A DNA stretch of 64,000 nt, taken from Gammaproteobacteria bacterium (GTDB lineage Bacteria > Pseudomonadota > Gammaproteobacteria > Steroidobacterales > Woeseiaceae). The stretch is from the NCBI GenBank assembly GCA_022600955.1, contig JAHZJK010000003.1, forward strand, positions 62,001-126,000, given 5' to 3'. Positions 34,492 through 43,209 of the stretch are shown one piece after another. Position numbers and translations under genes: made by a program. Below the pieces are notes generated by a model, which saw only the letters and a program-made list of their open reading frames with translations, made no database searches and was not told the DNA's origin. Position 1 is the first letter of the stretch. Every line of letters begins with the position of its first letter.

Positions 34492-35310
34492 ATGACAGAC
34501 AGTGTCAGCAATAATAACGAGAACGCACTCAGACTGCTCGGCGCAGACGAACCAGGACCATTCAAGATATTGAACCCATTGGCAGAAACGCCAATTCTGC
34601 TGGTCTGTGATCATGCCAGCTGCCGGTTCCCGAAGGCGCTCGGAGACATGGGCCTCGACCCGTTCGCCAGACGTTGTCACCTCGCTGTAGATATCGGAGC
34701 GGGTCCGTTGACAGAGTGTCTAGCGCAAAGCCTCGGTGTTACCGCCGTTCTCGCGCAGTATTCGCGTCTCGTTGTGGACTGCAATCGGCAGCTCATGGAT
34801 CCCGGTGCATTTCTTGAGTTCGGCGATGGCGTTATCGTTCCTGGTAATCGCAATTTACATCGTGCAGACAAGAACCTTAGATCGGAAACCTTGTACTGGC
34901 CTTATCACAAAGCCGTCGATGAACAGGTAAAGCGCCTGAGCAATGTCGGCCCCAAGCCTGCATTTATTGCTGTACACAGTTTTACACCCGTAATGAATGG
35001 CGAGGCACGTCCGTGGCAAATGGGCGTGCTCTGGGATACCGATACACGTTTGCGCGATATATTCCTTGAGGATTTCACAGCCGCAGGCTACCTCGTTGGT
35101 GACAATGAACCGTATTCTGGCAAGGCACCCCAGGACTTTACGATTGATCATCACGCGGAAGAGACTGGATTGCCGCATATCGGCATAGAAATTCGGCAAG
35201 ACCTGATCGACAACGCGGACGGTGTTGCGCGAATTGCGGCTGTCATGCACGACATCATCAAGTCCATACCGGAGAGAATTGGAGCGATGCCGCAACAAAA
35301 CAGCGCATAA
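34492..35310 (+). CDS. N-formylglutamate amidohydrolase family protein
   Basis: 272 residues. Family features include DHASCRFP near the N-terminus, HLAVDIGAGPLTECLAQ, SRLVVDCNR and, toward the C-terminus, IDHHAEETGLPHIGIEIRQDLI; the His and Glu residues of these blocks form the zinc/active site. The classical reaction releases formate from N-formyl-L-glutamate (last step of histidine use), but no hut genes are nearby. Downstream at 13 bp is a glutamate-cysteine-ligase-like enzyme, and this pair is often seen together, so it may act on another N-acyl or gamma-linked glutamate compound. Confidence 0.85.
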   Translation: MTDSVSNNNENALRLLGADEPGPFKILNPLAETPILLVCDHASCRFPKALGDMGLDPFARRCHLAVDIGAGPLTECLAQSLGVTAVLAQYSRLVVDCNRQLMDPGAFLEFGDGVIVPGNRNLHRADKNLRSETLYWPYHKAVDEQVKRLSNVGPKPAFIAVHSFTPVMNGEARPWQMGVLWDTDTRLRDIFLEDFTAAGYLVGDNEPYSGKAPQDFTIDHHAEETGLPHIGIEIRQDLIDNADGVARIAAVMHDIIKSIPERIGAMPQQNSA

Positions 35311-35323
35311 CAGGGGGCGAAAA

Positions 35324-36460
35324 ATGAGCAAGAGCGAACCAGCATTCACAATTGGTGTTGAGGAAGAGTATCTCCTGGTCGACAAGGAAACGCGCGCGCT
35401 GGTGATCGATCCGCCAGAAACGCTGATGCAAGAGGCTGAGGAGAAGTGCGGTTCACAAGTCACGTCCGAGTTACTGCGTTCACAAATCGAGATTGGTACA
35501 AAAGTCTGCCAGAACGTGCAGGAGGCTCGTGAAGATCTTTCAAAATTGCGACGCAGTATTATTGAAGTCGCGGATCGACATGGGTTGGCACCCATTGCGG
35601 CGTCAACCCATCCGTTCTCCGAGTGGACCCAGCAGAAGCACACCCAAAAAGACCGTTATGACTCTCTGACACATGAGATGCAGGGAGCTGCGCGACGTCT
35701 CGTTATCTGTGGCATGCACGTACACGTTGGTATCGAAGACGATGAGCTGCGAATCGATCTGATGAATCAGCTGGCCTACTTCCTGCCGCACCTGCTGGCC
35801 TTGTCCTGTTCATCGCCGTTCTGGTGCGGCCGTGACACCGGGCTCAAAAGCTATCGACTGACAATATTCGATGCGTTGCCCCGTACCGGATTGCCTGAAC
35901 GTTTCGCAAGCTGGGCGGAGTACCAACGGCACATTCATGTCCTTATGGATGCCGGGTTGATCGAGGACTCTACAAAAATCTGGTGGGACCTGAGACCAAG
36001 TGCTCGTTTCCCGACACTCGAGACGCGCGTAATGGATGTCTGTACTCGGCTTGACGACACGATTGCGCTGACTTCAATGTTGCAGTGTCTGATGCGGATG
36101 CTGTATCGCTTGCGTACTCACAACCAGCGTTGGCGCATCTATACGCCCATGTTGATTCGCGAGAACCGCTGGCGGGCGATGCGTTACAGTTTTGACGAAG
36201 GCATGATCGACCTGGCCAAAGGAATTGTGGTTCCTTTCGAAGAATTGCTCAGTGAAATGATGTCGCTGGTTGCGGAAGACGCGAAGGCTCTGGGCTGCGA
36301 AGATGAACTGGCCGGTGTTCACAACATACTGTCGCGGGGCACCAGCGCACACCGCCAGCTCAAGGAGTATGAGCTTGAACGCGCCAACGGTGCGAGTGAA
36401 CAGGATGCGCTCCGTTCGGTGGTCGACACCCTGATAGTGGATACCGCCGAAGGCCTTTAG
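35324..36460 (+). CDS. Carboxylate-amine ligase, YbdK family (glutamate-cysteine ligase type 2)
   Basis: 378 residues from the ATG at 35324 (AGGGGG precedes it; an in-frame extension to 35222 would overlap the previous gene). Family motifs: TIGVEEEYLLVD at the N-terminus, HPFSEWTQQKHT near residue 90, CGMHVHVGIED near residue 125, and RPSARFPTLETRVMDVCT near residue 230. Proteins of this group have weak gamma-glutamylcysteine synthetase activity in vitro; the natural substrate is generally unknown. It is in an operon with the amidohydrolase gene. Confidence 0.87.
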   Translation: MSKSEPAFTIGVEEEYLLVDKETRALVIDPPETLMQEAEEKCGSQVTSELLRSQIEIGTKVCQNVQEAREDLSKLRRSIIEVADRHGLAPIAASTHPFSEWTQQKHTQKDRYDSLTHEMQGAARRLVICGMHVHVGIEDDELRIDLMNQLAYFLPHLLALSCSSPFWCGRDTGLKSYRLTIFDALPRTGLPERFASWAEYQRHIHVLMDAGLIEDSTKIWWDLRPSARFPTLETRVMDVCTRLDDTIALTSMLQCLMRMLYRLRTHNQRWRIYTPMLIRENRWRAMRYSFDEGMIDLAKGIVVPFEELLSEMMSLVAEDAKALGCEDELAGVHNILSRGTSAHRQLKEYELERANGASEQDALRSVVDTLIVDTAEGL

Positions 36461-36480
36461 CGGCGCCATTTTGACCAGAT

Positions 36481-36496
36481 TGTGATGTGTTTCACA
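36481..36496. promoter_or_regulatory. Perfect CRP-type site upstream of diguanylate cyclase
   Basis: TGTGA-TGTGTT-TCACA matches the CRP core exactly. It is 65 bp upstream of the ATG at 36561, a normal place for activation. CRP (or a CRP-like factor) control of a c-di-GMP synthase is inferred. Confidence 0.65.
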
Positions 36497-36560
36497 CTCG
36501 CTCGCCCGGATTGGGGCACAGGTCGCATTATGTAGTGCCGGACCTCGCTAGCATGGTCTT

Positions 36561-38480
36561 ATGTCGATGCTAGACCCAGTAATGACCCCATTTCTGGCCG
36601 TCGCCGCAGTCTTGTATGTGGTGCTGGCCGTTCGTGTGTCCCGATCAGGGCCGCAGTACGCGCACAGCATGATTAGTTTTTTCCTGGTTCTGATCGGCGG
36701 GATGCTGACGGGATCGGCGTTTTCCTACGGCGCAACAGACGCGAACATCTACGGAATTGGTCGGGTGTTCAGCTATATTTCGGCGGGGTATGTTCCCGTC
36801 GTCTTCTACTTTATTTATCGGGAATACACGGTTGGCGCTCCGAGTGCGTTGCTCATCGCTGTTCTATGTGTCGTTCCTACGGCAACAACCGGTCTTGTAC
36901 TGACTAACTCAATGCACAATCTCGTTTGGGTAGTGAATGAAACACCGGCTGGCCTCGCGTTTTCGGAGATGACTGATCACACCTGGTACACCCGTGTCTA
37001 CGCACCGTTTGTCTACGGATTGTTCGCCTATTCGGCTATCGCAATGCTTGCCAGGCTTCCGAGTATTGCGATTGCGCATCGCAAGACAATTGTCTTCCTG
37101 CTTGCTTGTGCGGTGCTGCCGTATTCCGTGAGTATTGCGAACACATTTCTTGGTATGGGTCCTCCTGAATTTCCGTTTACGTCGGTACTGCTGGCAGTGC
37201 TGTGGCCTGCGTTCGCATTCATCAGCCTCAAGATGCGAGTGTACGAATTCAGCCCGCTCGCATACCAGACGCTTTTCAATCATGTTCGCGACCCCATCGT
37301 TGTCGTCGACAATGATCAGCGCATCATTTGTGCGAATAAAGCTGCACAGCAGCTTTTGGATGGTGAAGAAAAAGAGCTGATAGGCGGCTTGCTGTGGGAA
37401 GACTTTCCGGCGGCGCGAGCCATCCTGGAGCAGGCGAAGGAACTCGACCTGACGCAGACATTGCGTATGGATACGAACAACATCTATGAAGTCAGTGTCA
37501 GCCCTCTGACCGGAAGCAAGGGGCAGAACCTCGGCATGGTCGTCGTGTGCCGGGACGTCACAGAAAGGCGCGTCGCCCAGACCCAACTGGCTGATAGCGA
37601 GCATCTGATTCGAACATTGATAGAAACTTCATCAAACGGAATTTTGAGATTCGCCCGTGACGAGAACGACCCTGATCGAAAATTTCGATGCGTATTCGCC
37701 AACCGATCCGCAGAGTCTTTTGCGAGCGGTGGGCAGAGTGCTCTGGTTGGTATGCCGCTGGAGAAGCTTGTTGAGATCGAACCCGAAAGACTTCTACAGC
37801 ACTTTGCAGTTGAGCAGCGGGCCATGTCCCAGATTAGCTATGAAGTTGCTTCCGAGTCAGGGGATGGTGAGAGCTGGCTGCGTATCGTAGGCGAGCCTGT
37901 CGGCGACGATATTTCAGTTACGTTGGTGGATATTACGCAACGCAAGCGGAACGAAGACAAAATGATGGCGGATGCTATGCGCGATCCGCTCACTGGTGTA
38001 CTTAACCGACGCGGCTTTGAAAAAGAAGGAGCGAGCTGCATTCGTCGTAGCAGTATCGGCGCGGTGCTATATCTGGATCTGAACCAGTTCAAGGCGATCA
38101 ATGACCGCTTTGGGCACCAGGCGGGTGATGCGCTCTTGAAGGCTTTCGGGCATCGACTTGAATACTGCCTCAGGCCAGAGGATATTCTTGGCCGCCTTGG
38201 CGGCGATGAGTTCGCTATCGTCCTCCCTGGCGTAAATACAGATGACGTGCGTCATATAGCTGAGCGCCTCGTGCAAACATCGTCAGAGGCTTACATCATT
38301 CAGGGCGAGGAAATAAAATGCACTGCGAGCGTTGGTATCGCGCTGATGCCAAAACATGGTGAAGAGTTGTGGCACTTGCTCAGCGTCGCCGATGAGGCTA
38401 TGTATGACGCGAAGAAAATTCCGGAAGAGGAGGCCGCCAATGACCGCGCGGCCTACGTCGAGGCCGCAACGGCTTCCTGA
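36561..38480 (+). CDS. Membrane diguanylate cyclase (7TM histidine-kinase-type sensor, PAS, GGDEF)
   Basis: 639 residues. The N-terminal 230 residues hold about seven hydrophobic segments in the pattern of the 7TM region found at the start of some histidine kinases. Two PAS domains follow (about 240-340 and 350-460), then GGDEF (about 465-630). The catalytic motif is intact (GRLGGDEFA) and an I-site RPED sits five residues before it, so product inhibition is expected. A second ATG two codons later (36567) is possible. It converges on the DUF4397 gene with 6 bp between the stops. Confidence 0.88.
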   Translation: MSMLDPVMTPFLAVAAVLYVVLAVRVSRSGPQYAHSMISFFLVLIGGMLTGSAFSYGATDANIYGIGRVFSYISAGYVPVVFYFIYREYTVGAPSALLIAVLCVVPTATTGLVLTNSMHNLVWVVNETPAGLAFSEMTDHTWYTRVYAPFVYGLFAYSAIAMLARLPSIAIAHRKTIVFLLACAVLPYSVSIANTFLGMGPPEFPFTSVLLAVLWPAFAFISLKMRVYEFSPLAYQTLFNHVRDPIVVVDNDQRIICANKAAQQLLDGEEKELIGGLLWEDFPAARAILEQAKELDLTQTLRMDTNNIYEVSVSPLTGSKGQNLGMVVVCRDVTERRVAQTQLADSEHLIRTLIETSSNGILRFARDENDPDRKFRCVFANRSAESFASGGQSALVGMPLEKLVEIEPERLLQHFAVEQRAMSQISYEVASESGDGESWLRIVGEPVGDDISVTLVDITQRKRNEDKMMADAMRDPLTGVLNRRGFEKEGASCIRRSSIGAVLYLDLNQFKAINDRFGHQAGDALLKAFGHRLEYCLRPEDILGRLGGDEFAIVLPGVNTDDVRHIAERLVQTSSEAYIIQGEEIKCTASVGIALMPKHGEELWHLLSVADEAMYDAKKIPEEEAANDRAAYVEAATAS

Positions 38481-38486
38481 GCGTAA

Positions 38487-39845
38487 CTATTGCAGCTCGT
38501 TTAACTGTGCATTGAGGATCGACGGGTCCGTAGTATCGAATGCGAGCAGTTCATAAACGTCACCGATGTCAAGATTTAGCTCAATTGGACCGGCGAGAAC
38601 TTCCGATTGCCCGAACTCGCGAATATACAGATCGTAGCTACCTGGAGGGATAAGCGCTGTATCAACTGTCATGTTGGTCTGGATTCCGGTACGAAAGGCA
38701 GCCTGTGCGTCTAAGACTTCATCACGAGCGACCAGGAAGTAATCGAGAAATTCGAAATTATTGGACGTGTGAAACACTCCCAATTTGCCCGCTGTGTCAA
38801 GCGGTCGACGGTCAGGGACCGTGACCGGAGTTGTGTAGGCACCACTCAATCCGGAGGCTGTAATGCGGTACCTTACTCCTGCAACTGCCGTGATCTCCGC
38901 CTCGAGCGACACGGCCGGAGTACCGCCGCCTGGCGCTGTGACAGGGACATAGCGGAATGTCTGATCCCCGGTCGCTAACGGTATCGCCGCCGAAGTTTGC
39001 TGATAATCGTGATTCTGTACGACCAGGTTCGTCAGTCCCTCATCATCGTAGATATCTGAATTTCCCAAGTCGGGCGAGCCATGGAGAAACTCGACGGTCG
39101 ACTGAATACTGCTGTCCGGCATCCCGAACGACGCGCTGAGAGAACCCAAAGCACGCACGACAATCGGTGCTGGATCCCCTGCATCGCCATCAAACGGAGT
39201 GATAATCAGGGCGCGTTGCGAAAGAATGGTCACGGGATCAGACGTGTAGAGGACGTCCACCGGATCACCGGCCGTAGTGATTGTGAGCACGTAATCGCCG
39301 GTTTCGAAATCCGCAGCTGCGGTGATTTCTCCGAAGCTCAATGAAGAAGCAACTTCACTACCCAATACAGGGGCCACTCCTGCCGCCGCCAGATAGTAAT
39401 CGACGGCGCCAACAGAACTCGCTGTGTGCCCGAAGCGTGCCTGAAAGACGGTAGCGCCAACGTCGAAAGTGCGGGCCGCAGTTTCCCACACTGTGACAGT
39501 CGGCGATGCAATGGTACCGCCTAGCAGCAATGTGTAATCCTGATTGGCCTGGGTGTCGATGCTCCTGCTGGCAATTCGGGTAGCAGCATTGTCGCCTGCA
39601 AATACAACATCGAAATTAAACCTGTAGCTGAAGTCATCGTAGCTGGAGGTAGCAGATGCTTCCTGGAATGGCACATTGGCGACAGTCAGTTCTTCAATCC
39701 TGAACGCGACAGGTGGCGAACGTTCTATCGCATTGATCGCGCGGAAGTTGGCTTTGCCCGTAGGTTCAGGCAAACCTGAACCGCTGCCGCAGGCTGTGGT
39801 GATCAACAGGCTCGCTATGGCGAGTAAAACTGATTTTTGATTCAT
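38487..39845 (-). CDS. DUF4397-type outer-membrane lipoprotein
   Basis: 452 residues from the ATG at 39845. The signal peptide MNQKSVLLAIASLLITTAC ends in a lipobox Cys. The mature protein has two or three beta-rich repeats with patterns such as ANFRAINAIE, ARFGHTASSVGAVDYYL and VEFLHGSPDLGNSDIY, which resemble the 'lipid/ligand-like' DUF4397 repeats. Function is unknown; many surface-exposed adhesin-like lipoproteins of marine bacteria have this domain. The start is 7 bp after the aldehyde dehydrogenase stop, so the two may share a transcript although no functional link is obvious. Confidence 0.7.
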   Translation of the reverse strand: MNQKSVLLAIASLLITTACGSGSGLPEPTGKANFRAINAIERSPPVAFRIEELTVANVPFQEASATSSYDDFSYRFNFDVVFAGDNAATRIASRSIDTQANQDYTLLLGGTIASPTVTVWETAARTFDVGATVFQARFGHTASSVGAVDYYLAAAGVAPVLGSEVASSLSFGEITAAADFETGDYVLTITTAGDPVDVLYTSDPVTILSQRALIITPFDGDAGDPAPIVVRALGSLSASFGMPDSSIQSTVEFLHGSPDLGNSDIYDDEGLTNLVVQNHDYQQTSAAIPLATGDQTFRYVPVTAPGGGTPAVSLEAEITAVAGVRYRITASGLSGAYTTPVTVPDRRPLDTAGKLGVFHTSNNFEFLDYFLVARDEVLDAQAAFRTGIQTNMTVDTALIPPGSYDLYIREFGQSEVLAGPIELNLDIGDVYELLAFDTTDPSILNAQLNELQ

Positions 39846-39852
39846 GTGTGCT

Positions 39853-41289
39853 TCACTTGCTCGATTGCGTGTAACCGTAGACCGACTTAACTTCCAGGAA
39901 TTCGTCCATTCCATGAGCGCCCCATTCGCGTCCGTTGCCGGATTGCTTAAAGCCGCCGAACGGTGCCATAGCGTTCAGGTCGGCGCCATTGATGTGCACC
40001 ATACCTGTTCGCATACGTGCCGCGATTTGCTTCGCGCGTTCAAGATTGCCTGACGAAACGTACCCCGAAAGGCCATACGGAGTGTCATTGGCAATACGTA
40101 TTGCCTCGTCGTCATCGTCGTAGGGAATAATCGTGAGAACGGGTCCGAAAACTTCTTCGCGCGCGATTGTCATGTCATTAGAGACATCCGCGAACACTGT
40201 AGGTTTCACGTAGTAGCCTTTTTCCAGACCATCAGGTCGACCAGTGCCGCCTGCCGCGAGGGTGGCACCCTCGTCAATTCCCTTCTGTATCAGGTCCTGA
40301 ATTTTTTGCCATTGCACGTCTGAAACGACGGGACCCACACGGGAACCCTTTTCACGTGGATTACCGACGACAGTAGATTCAGCAACCCTTGCCGCAATCG
40401 CTGCTGCCGCGCCCATCTGCTCGCGTGGCACCAGCATCCGGGATGGAGCGTCGCAGGACTGCCCCGTGTTATCGAACATATCTTTGGCGCCATTGGCTAC
40501 GGCATCTTCCAGGTCGGCATCGTCCAGAATAATATTCGCTGATTTTCCGCCAAGTTCCTGGGCAACGCGCTTCACGGTCGGTGCTGCGTTTTGTGCAACC
40601 AGGACCCCCGCGCGGGTCGACCCCGTAAATGAAACCATTGCAATATCCGGGTGCTCACTGAGCGCCGTTCCAACGCCAGGGCCATCGCCATTAATCAGGT
40701 TAAAGACGCCGGCCGGAACACCGGCCTCGTGCAGAATTTCGGCGAACAGAATTGCGTCAAACGGTGCGATTTCGCTGGGTTTCAGAATCATTGTACAGCC
40801 GGCGGCAAGTGCAGGCGCAACCTTCACGGCAATCTGGTTCATCGGCCAGTTCCATGGCGTGATCAGACCGCAGACACCGATAGGCTCTTTGACCACCATC
40901 GTAGAACCGAGTTGTTCTTCGAATTCGTAGTCCTTTAGCGCTTTTATTGCCGCTGCAATGTGTTGCGGCCCACTGGCCGCCTGAGCGTGTTTGGCGAGCC
41001 CCCATGGGGCCCCCATCTCGTCCATGATCGCTTCGGCGACTTCATCGTGGCGCCTTGCAAAAATGTCGAGAATAGACTGCAGCAATTCCAGACGTTCCTG
41101 ACGACTGGATTGCGAGAAGGTCTCAAACGCTCGGGCCGCCGCGTTGACAGCTCTGTCGACATCGGCAGCCGTGCCGATACTGATTCGTCCATACACTTCT
41201 TCGGTCGCTGGATTAACAACGTCAAGCGTGCGTGGTTCAATCGGATCGACCCATTCGCCATCGATGTAGAATTGCAGTTTTTCGAGCAT
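39853..41289 (-). CDS. NAD(P)-dependent aldehyde dehydrogenase
   Basis: 478 residues from the ATG at 41289, preceded by GAGGAGG at ideal spacing. Hallmarks: oxyanion Asn in TPWNWPMNQ, FTGSTRAG, catalytic Glu in QELGGKSANI, catalytic Cys in NTGQSCDAPSR, and EVFGPVLTI. In this family Cys followed by Asp-Ala-Pro is typical of a subgroup acting on aliphatic or semialdehyde substrates, but the substrate cannot be fixed. It is divergent from the GabT-like aminotransferase, and aminotransferase plus semialdehyde dehydrogenase would make a GABA or related omega-amino-acid pathway; this is inference. Confidence 0.9.
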   Translation of the reverse strand: MLEKLQFYIDGEWVDPIEPRTLDVVNPATEEVYGRISIGTAADVDRAVNAAARAFETFSQSSRQERLELLQSILDIFARRHDEVAEAIMDEMGAPWGLAKHAQAASGPQHIAAAIKALKDYEFEEQLGSTMVVKEPIGVCGLITPWNWPMNQIAVKVAPALAAGCTMILKPSEIAPFDAILFAEILHEAGVPAGVFNLINGDGPGVGTALSEHPDIAMVSFTGSTRAGVLVAQNAAPTVKRVAQELGGKSANIILDDADLEDAVANGAKDMFDNTGQSCDAPSRMLVPREQMGAAAAIAARVAESTVVGNPREKGSRVGPVVSDVQWQKIQDLIQKGIDEGATLAAGGTGRPDGLEKGYYVKPTVFADVSNDMTIAREEVFGPVLTIIPYDDDDEAIRIANDTPYGLSGYVSSGNLERAKQIAARMRTGMVHINGADLNAMAPFGGFKQSGNGREWGAHGMDEFLEVKSVYGYTQSSK

Positions 41290-41466
41290 CGCCGTCCTCC
41301 TCAAACGAGCCGCGCATCATAGCGCAATTCGGCCTCCGCGGCGCGCCAAATACGGTGATTTTCCACCCTCTGAAACGGCTATTGACGCGTCGTTGTCGGG
41401 AAATGCGACAATGTCTGGCACTCACTGCTGCGATGCATAGTTTCGTATCGTCAAGTCATTGAATTT

Positions 41467-42777
41467 ATGGGGAAAGTTGTGTCAACGAATAGAGAATTAC
41501 AAGCGCTCCGCGATACCCAAACGCCGCAGGGTGTCGGTATCCAGACGGGCATTTATGCGGACAAGGCGAAAAACGCCGAAGTTTGGGACGTCGAAGGCAA
41601 TCGTTACATAGATTTGGCCGCTGGTATCGCTGTCTGCAATACGGGTCACAATCATCCAAAAGTGGTTGCCGCTGTCAAACATCAACTAGAGCGCTTCAGT
41701 CACACCTGTTTTCAGGTCGCGCCCTATGACGTTTATGTAAAACTCGCCGAGCGCATCAACAAACTCGCACCAGGCGACACGCCAAAGAAGTCACTATTTG
41801 TTACAACGGGCGCGGAAGCCGTCGAGAATACGATCAAGATCGCGCGCAGGCATACAGGGCGTAGCGCAGTTATCTCGTTCTCTGGTGCTTTTCATGGACG
41901 CACCCTGTTGGCTATGGCGCTAACCGGGAAAGTTGATCCCTACAAACGCGGCTTTGGACCGTTTCCAGCTGAGGTGTATCACGCCCCCTTTCCTGTTGAG
42001 TATCACGGCATTACGGTCGACGACTCCCTCGCGGCGCTGGAAAAGCTGTTCAAGGCGGACGTAGAACCGGAGCGAGTTGCCGCAATTATCGTAGAGCCAG
42101 TGCAGGGCGAGGGCGGCTTTTACGCGGCGCCTGCAGGGTTCTTGCAAATGATTCGGTCTCTTTGCGATGCGCACGGTATTGTCATGATTGCGGACGAAAT
42201 TCAAACGGGTTTTGCGCGCACTGGAAAAATGTTTGCTGTACAGCATGCCGGGATCGAGCCTGATCTCATGACGATGGCGAAAGGCCTGGCCGGTGGCTTC
42301 CCGCTCGCTGGAGTGGTCGGAAAAGCCAATATCATGGACTCCGTCCCTGCCGGGGGGCTGGGAGGCACTTTTGGTGGATCCCCAATTGGTTGCGCTGCCG
42401 CACATGCGGTGCTCGATGTTATGCAGGAGGAGGATCTGTGTAGCAAAGCCATTGCGATCGGTGGCCAGATTCAAGACTGGGCCGAGCAACTTCAGGCCGA
42501 ATTGAACTGCATTGGCGATATACGGGTTGCGGGCGCCATGAGTGCGATTGAGTTGGTTGAAAATGGCGATGCCAATAGTCCCGCGGCCGAATTGGCCAGG
42601 AACGTCGCAGCCGAGGCTGCCGCGCAGGGTGTGATTACTCTGACCTGTGGCGTTCGTGGCAACGTGATTCGATTCCTGCCGCCATTAACGATCGATCCTG
42701 CGCTCCTGGCTGAAGCTCTAACCACGATCGGCAACATTATCCGTGAAAAGGCAGGGGTCGTTCGTAAGGCCAGCTAG
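41467..42777 (+). CDS. gabT: 4-aminobutyrate (GABA) aminotransferase family, class III PLP enzyme
   Basis: 436 residues, the usual length. Visible: TTGAEAVENTIKIARR (phosphate-binding loop region near residue 120), IVEPVQGEGGFYAAP near residue 210, DEIQTGFARTGKMFA near residue 245, and the PLP lysine in MTMAKGLAGGFPLAG near residue 275. It transfers the amino group of 4-aminobutyrate (or 5-aminovalerate or similar) to 2-oxoglutarate. The aldehyde product could be taken by the divergent aldehyde dehydrogenase. It converges with the AraC-type regulator gene, with 5 bp between stops. Confidence 0.88.
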   Translation: MGKVVSTNRELQALRDTQTPQGVGIQTGIYADKAKNAEVWDVEGNRYIDLAAGIAVCNTGHNHPKVVAAVKHQLERFSHTCFQVAPYDVYVKLAERINKLAPGDTPKKSLFVTTGAEAVENTIKIARRHTGRSAVISFSGAFHGRTLLAMALTGKVDPYKRGFGPFPAEVYHAPFPVEYHGITVDDSLAALEKLFKADVEPERVAAIIVEPVQGEGGFYAAPAGFLQMIRSLCDAHGIVMIADEIQTGFARTGKMFAVQHAGIEPDLMTMAKGLAGGFPLAGVVGKANIMDSVPAGGLGGTFGGSPIGCAAAHAVLDVMQEEDLCSKAIAIGGQIQDWAEQLQAELNCIGDIRVAGAMSAIELVENGDANSPAAELARNVAAEAAAQGVITLTCGVRGNVIRFLPPLTIDPALLAEALTTIGNIIREKAGVVRKAS

Positions 42778-42782
42778 GCTGA

Positions 42783-43166
42783 CTAACTGATACTAAGGAA
42801 ACGCTGTCGGTACTGAGCGGGCGGGATGTCGTACCAGGATTTGAACGCGGTCGTGAACGTGCTGATGTTGGAGTAACCAAGCAACATCGCAATCTCAATT
42901 GACTTCAGTCGTGCATCGCTCAGGTAGTTGACGGCGAGTTCTTTGCGAACTTCCTCAAGCACCTTCTGGAACGAGGTTTTCTCGGCCTTAAGTCGACGCT
43001 GCAGTGTGCGACGACTCAGGCGCAGAGCGCGGCACGCGGCATCTGCGTTGGCCTCACCTCGCGCCATCAGGTCGGCAAGCTTGCGTTTTAGTTCACCTGC
43101 GATATCGTCCTGACTGTATAAGGAGCGCAGATACTTTTCGGCTTGTTCGATGAGTTGACCGTACAT
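42783..43166 (-). CDS. Short AraC-type regulator (DNA-binding domain only)
   Basis: 127 residues from the ATG at 43166; a start at 43211 would collide head-on with the FadJ-like start and give a hydrophobic leader. The C-terminal 100 residues are an AraC double HTH (RALRLSRRTLQRRLKAEKTSF and SIEIAMLLGYSNISTFTTAFKSW). The ligand-binding N-terminal domain of the OruR-type regulators is missing, leaving about 35 residues. It may be a natural minimal regulator or a truncated relic. TATAAT lies directly upstream (43173-43178 on the minus strand), which supports expression from here. It is divergent from the FadJ-like gene and may control it. Confidence 0.78.
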   Translation of the reverse strand: MYGQLIEQAEKYLRSLYSQDDIAGELKRKLADLMARGEANADAACRALRLSRRTLQRRLKAEKTSFQKVLEEVRKELAVNYLSDARLKSIEIAMLLGYSNISTFTTAFKSWYDIPPAQYRQRFLSIS

Positions 43167-43209
43167 TCGACTATTATAACCTACGAACCACAAAAATAAG
43201 GCAAGAAAC

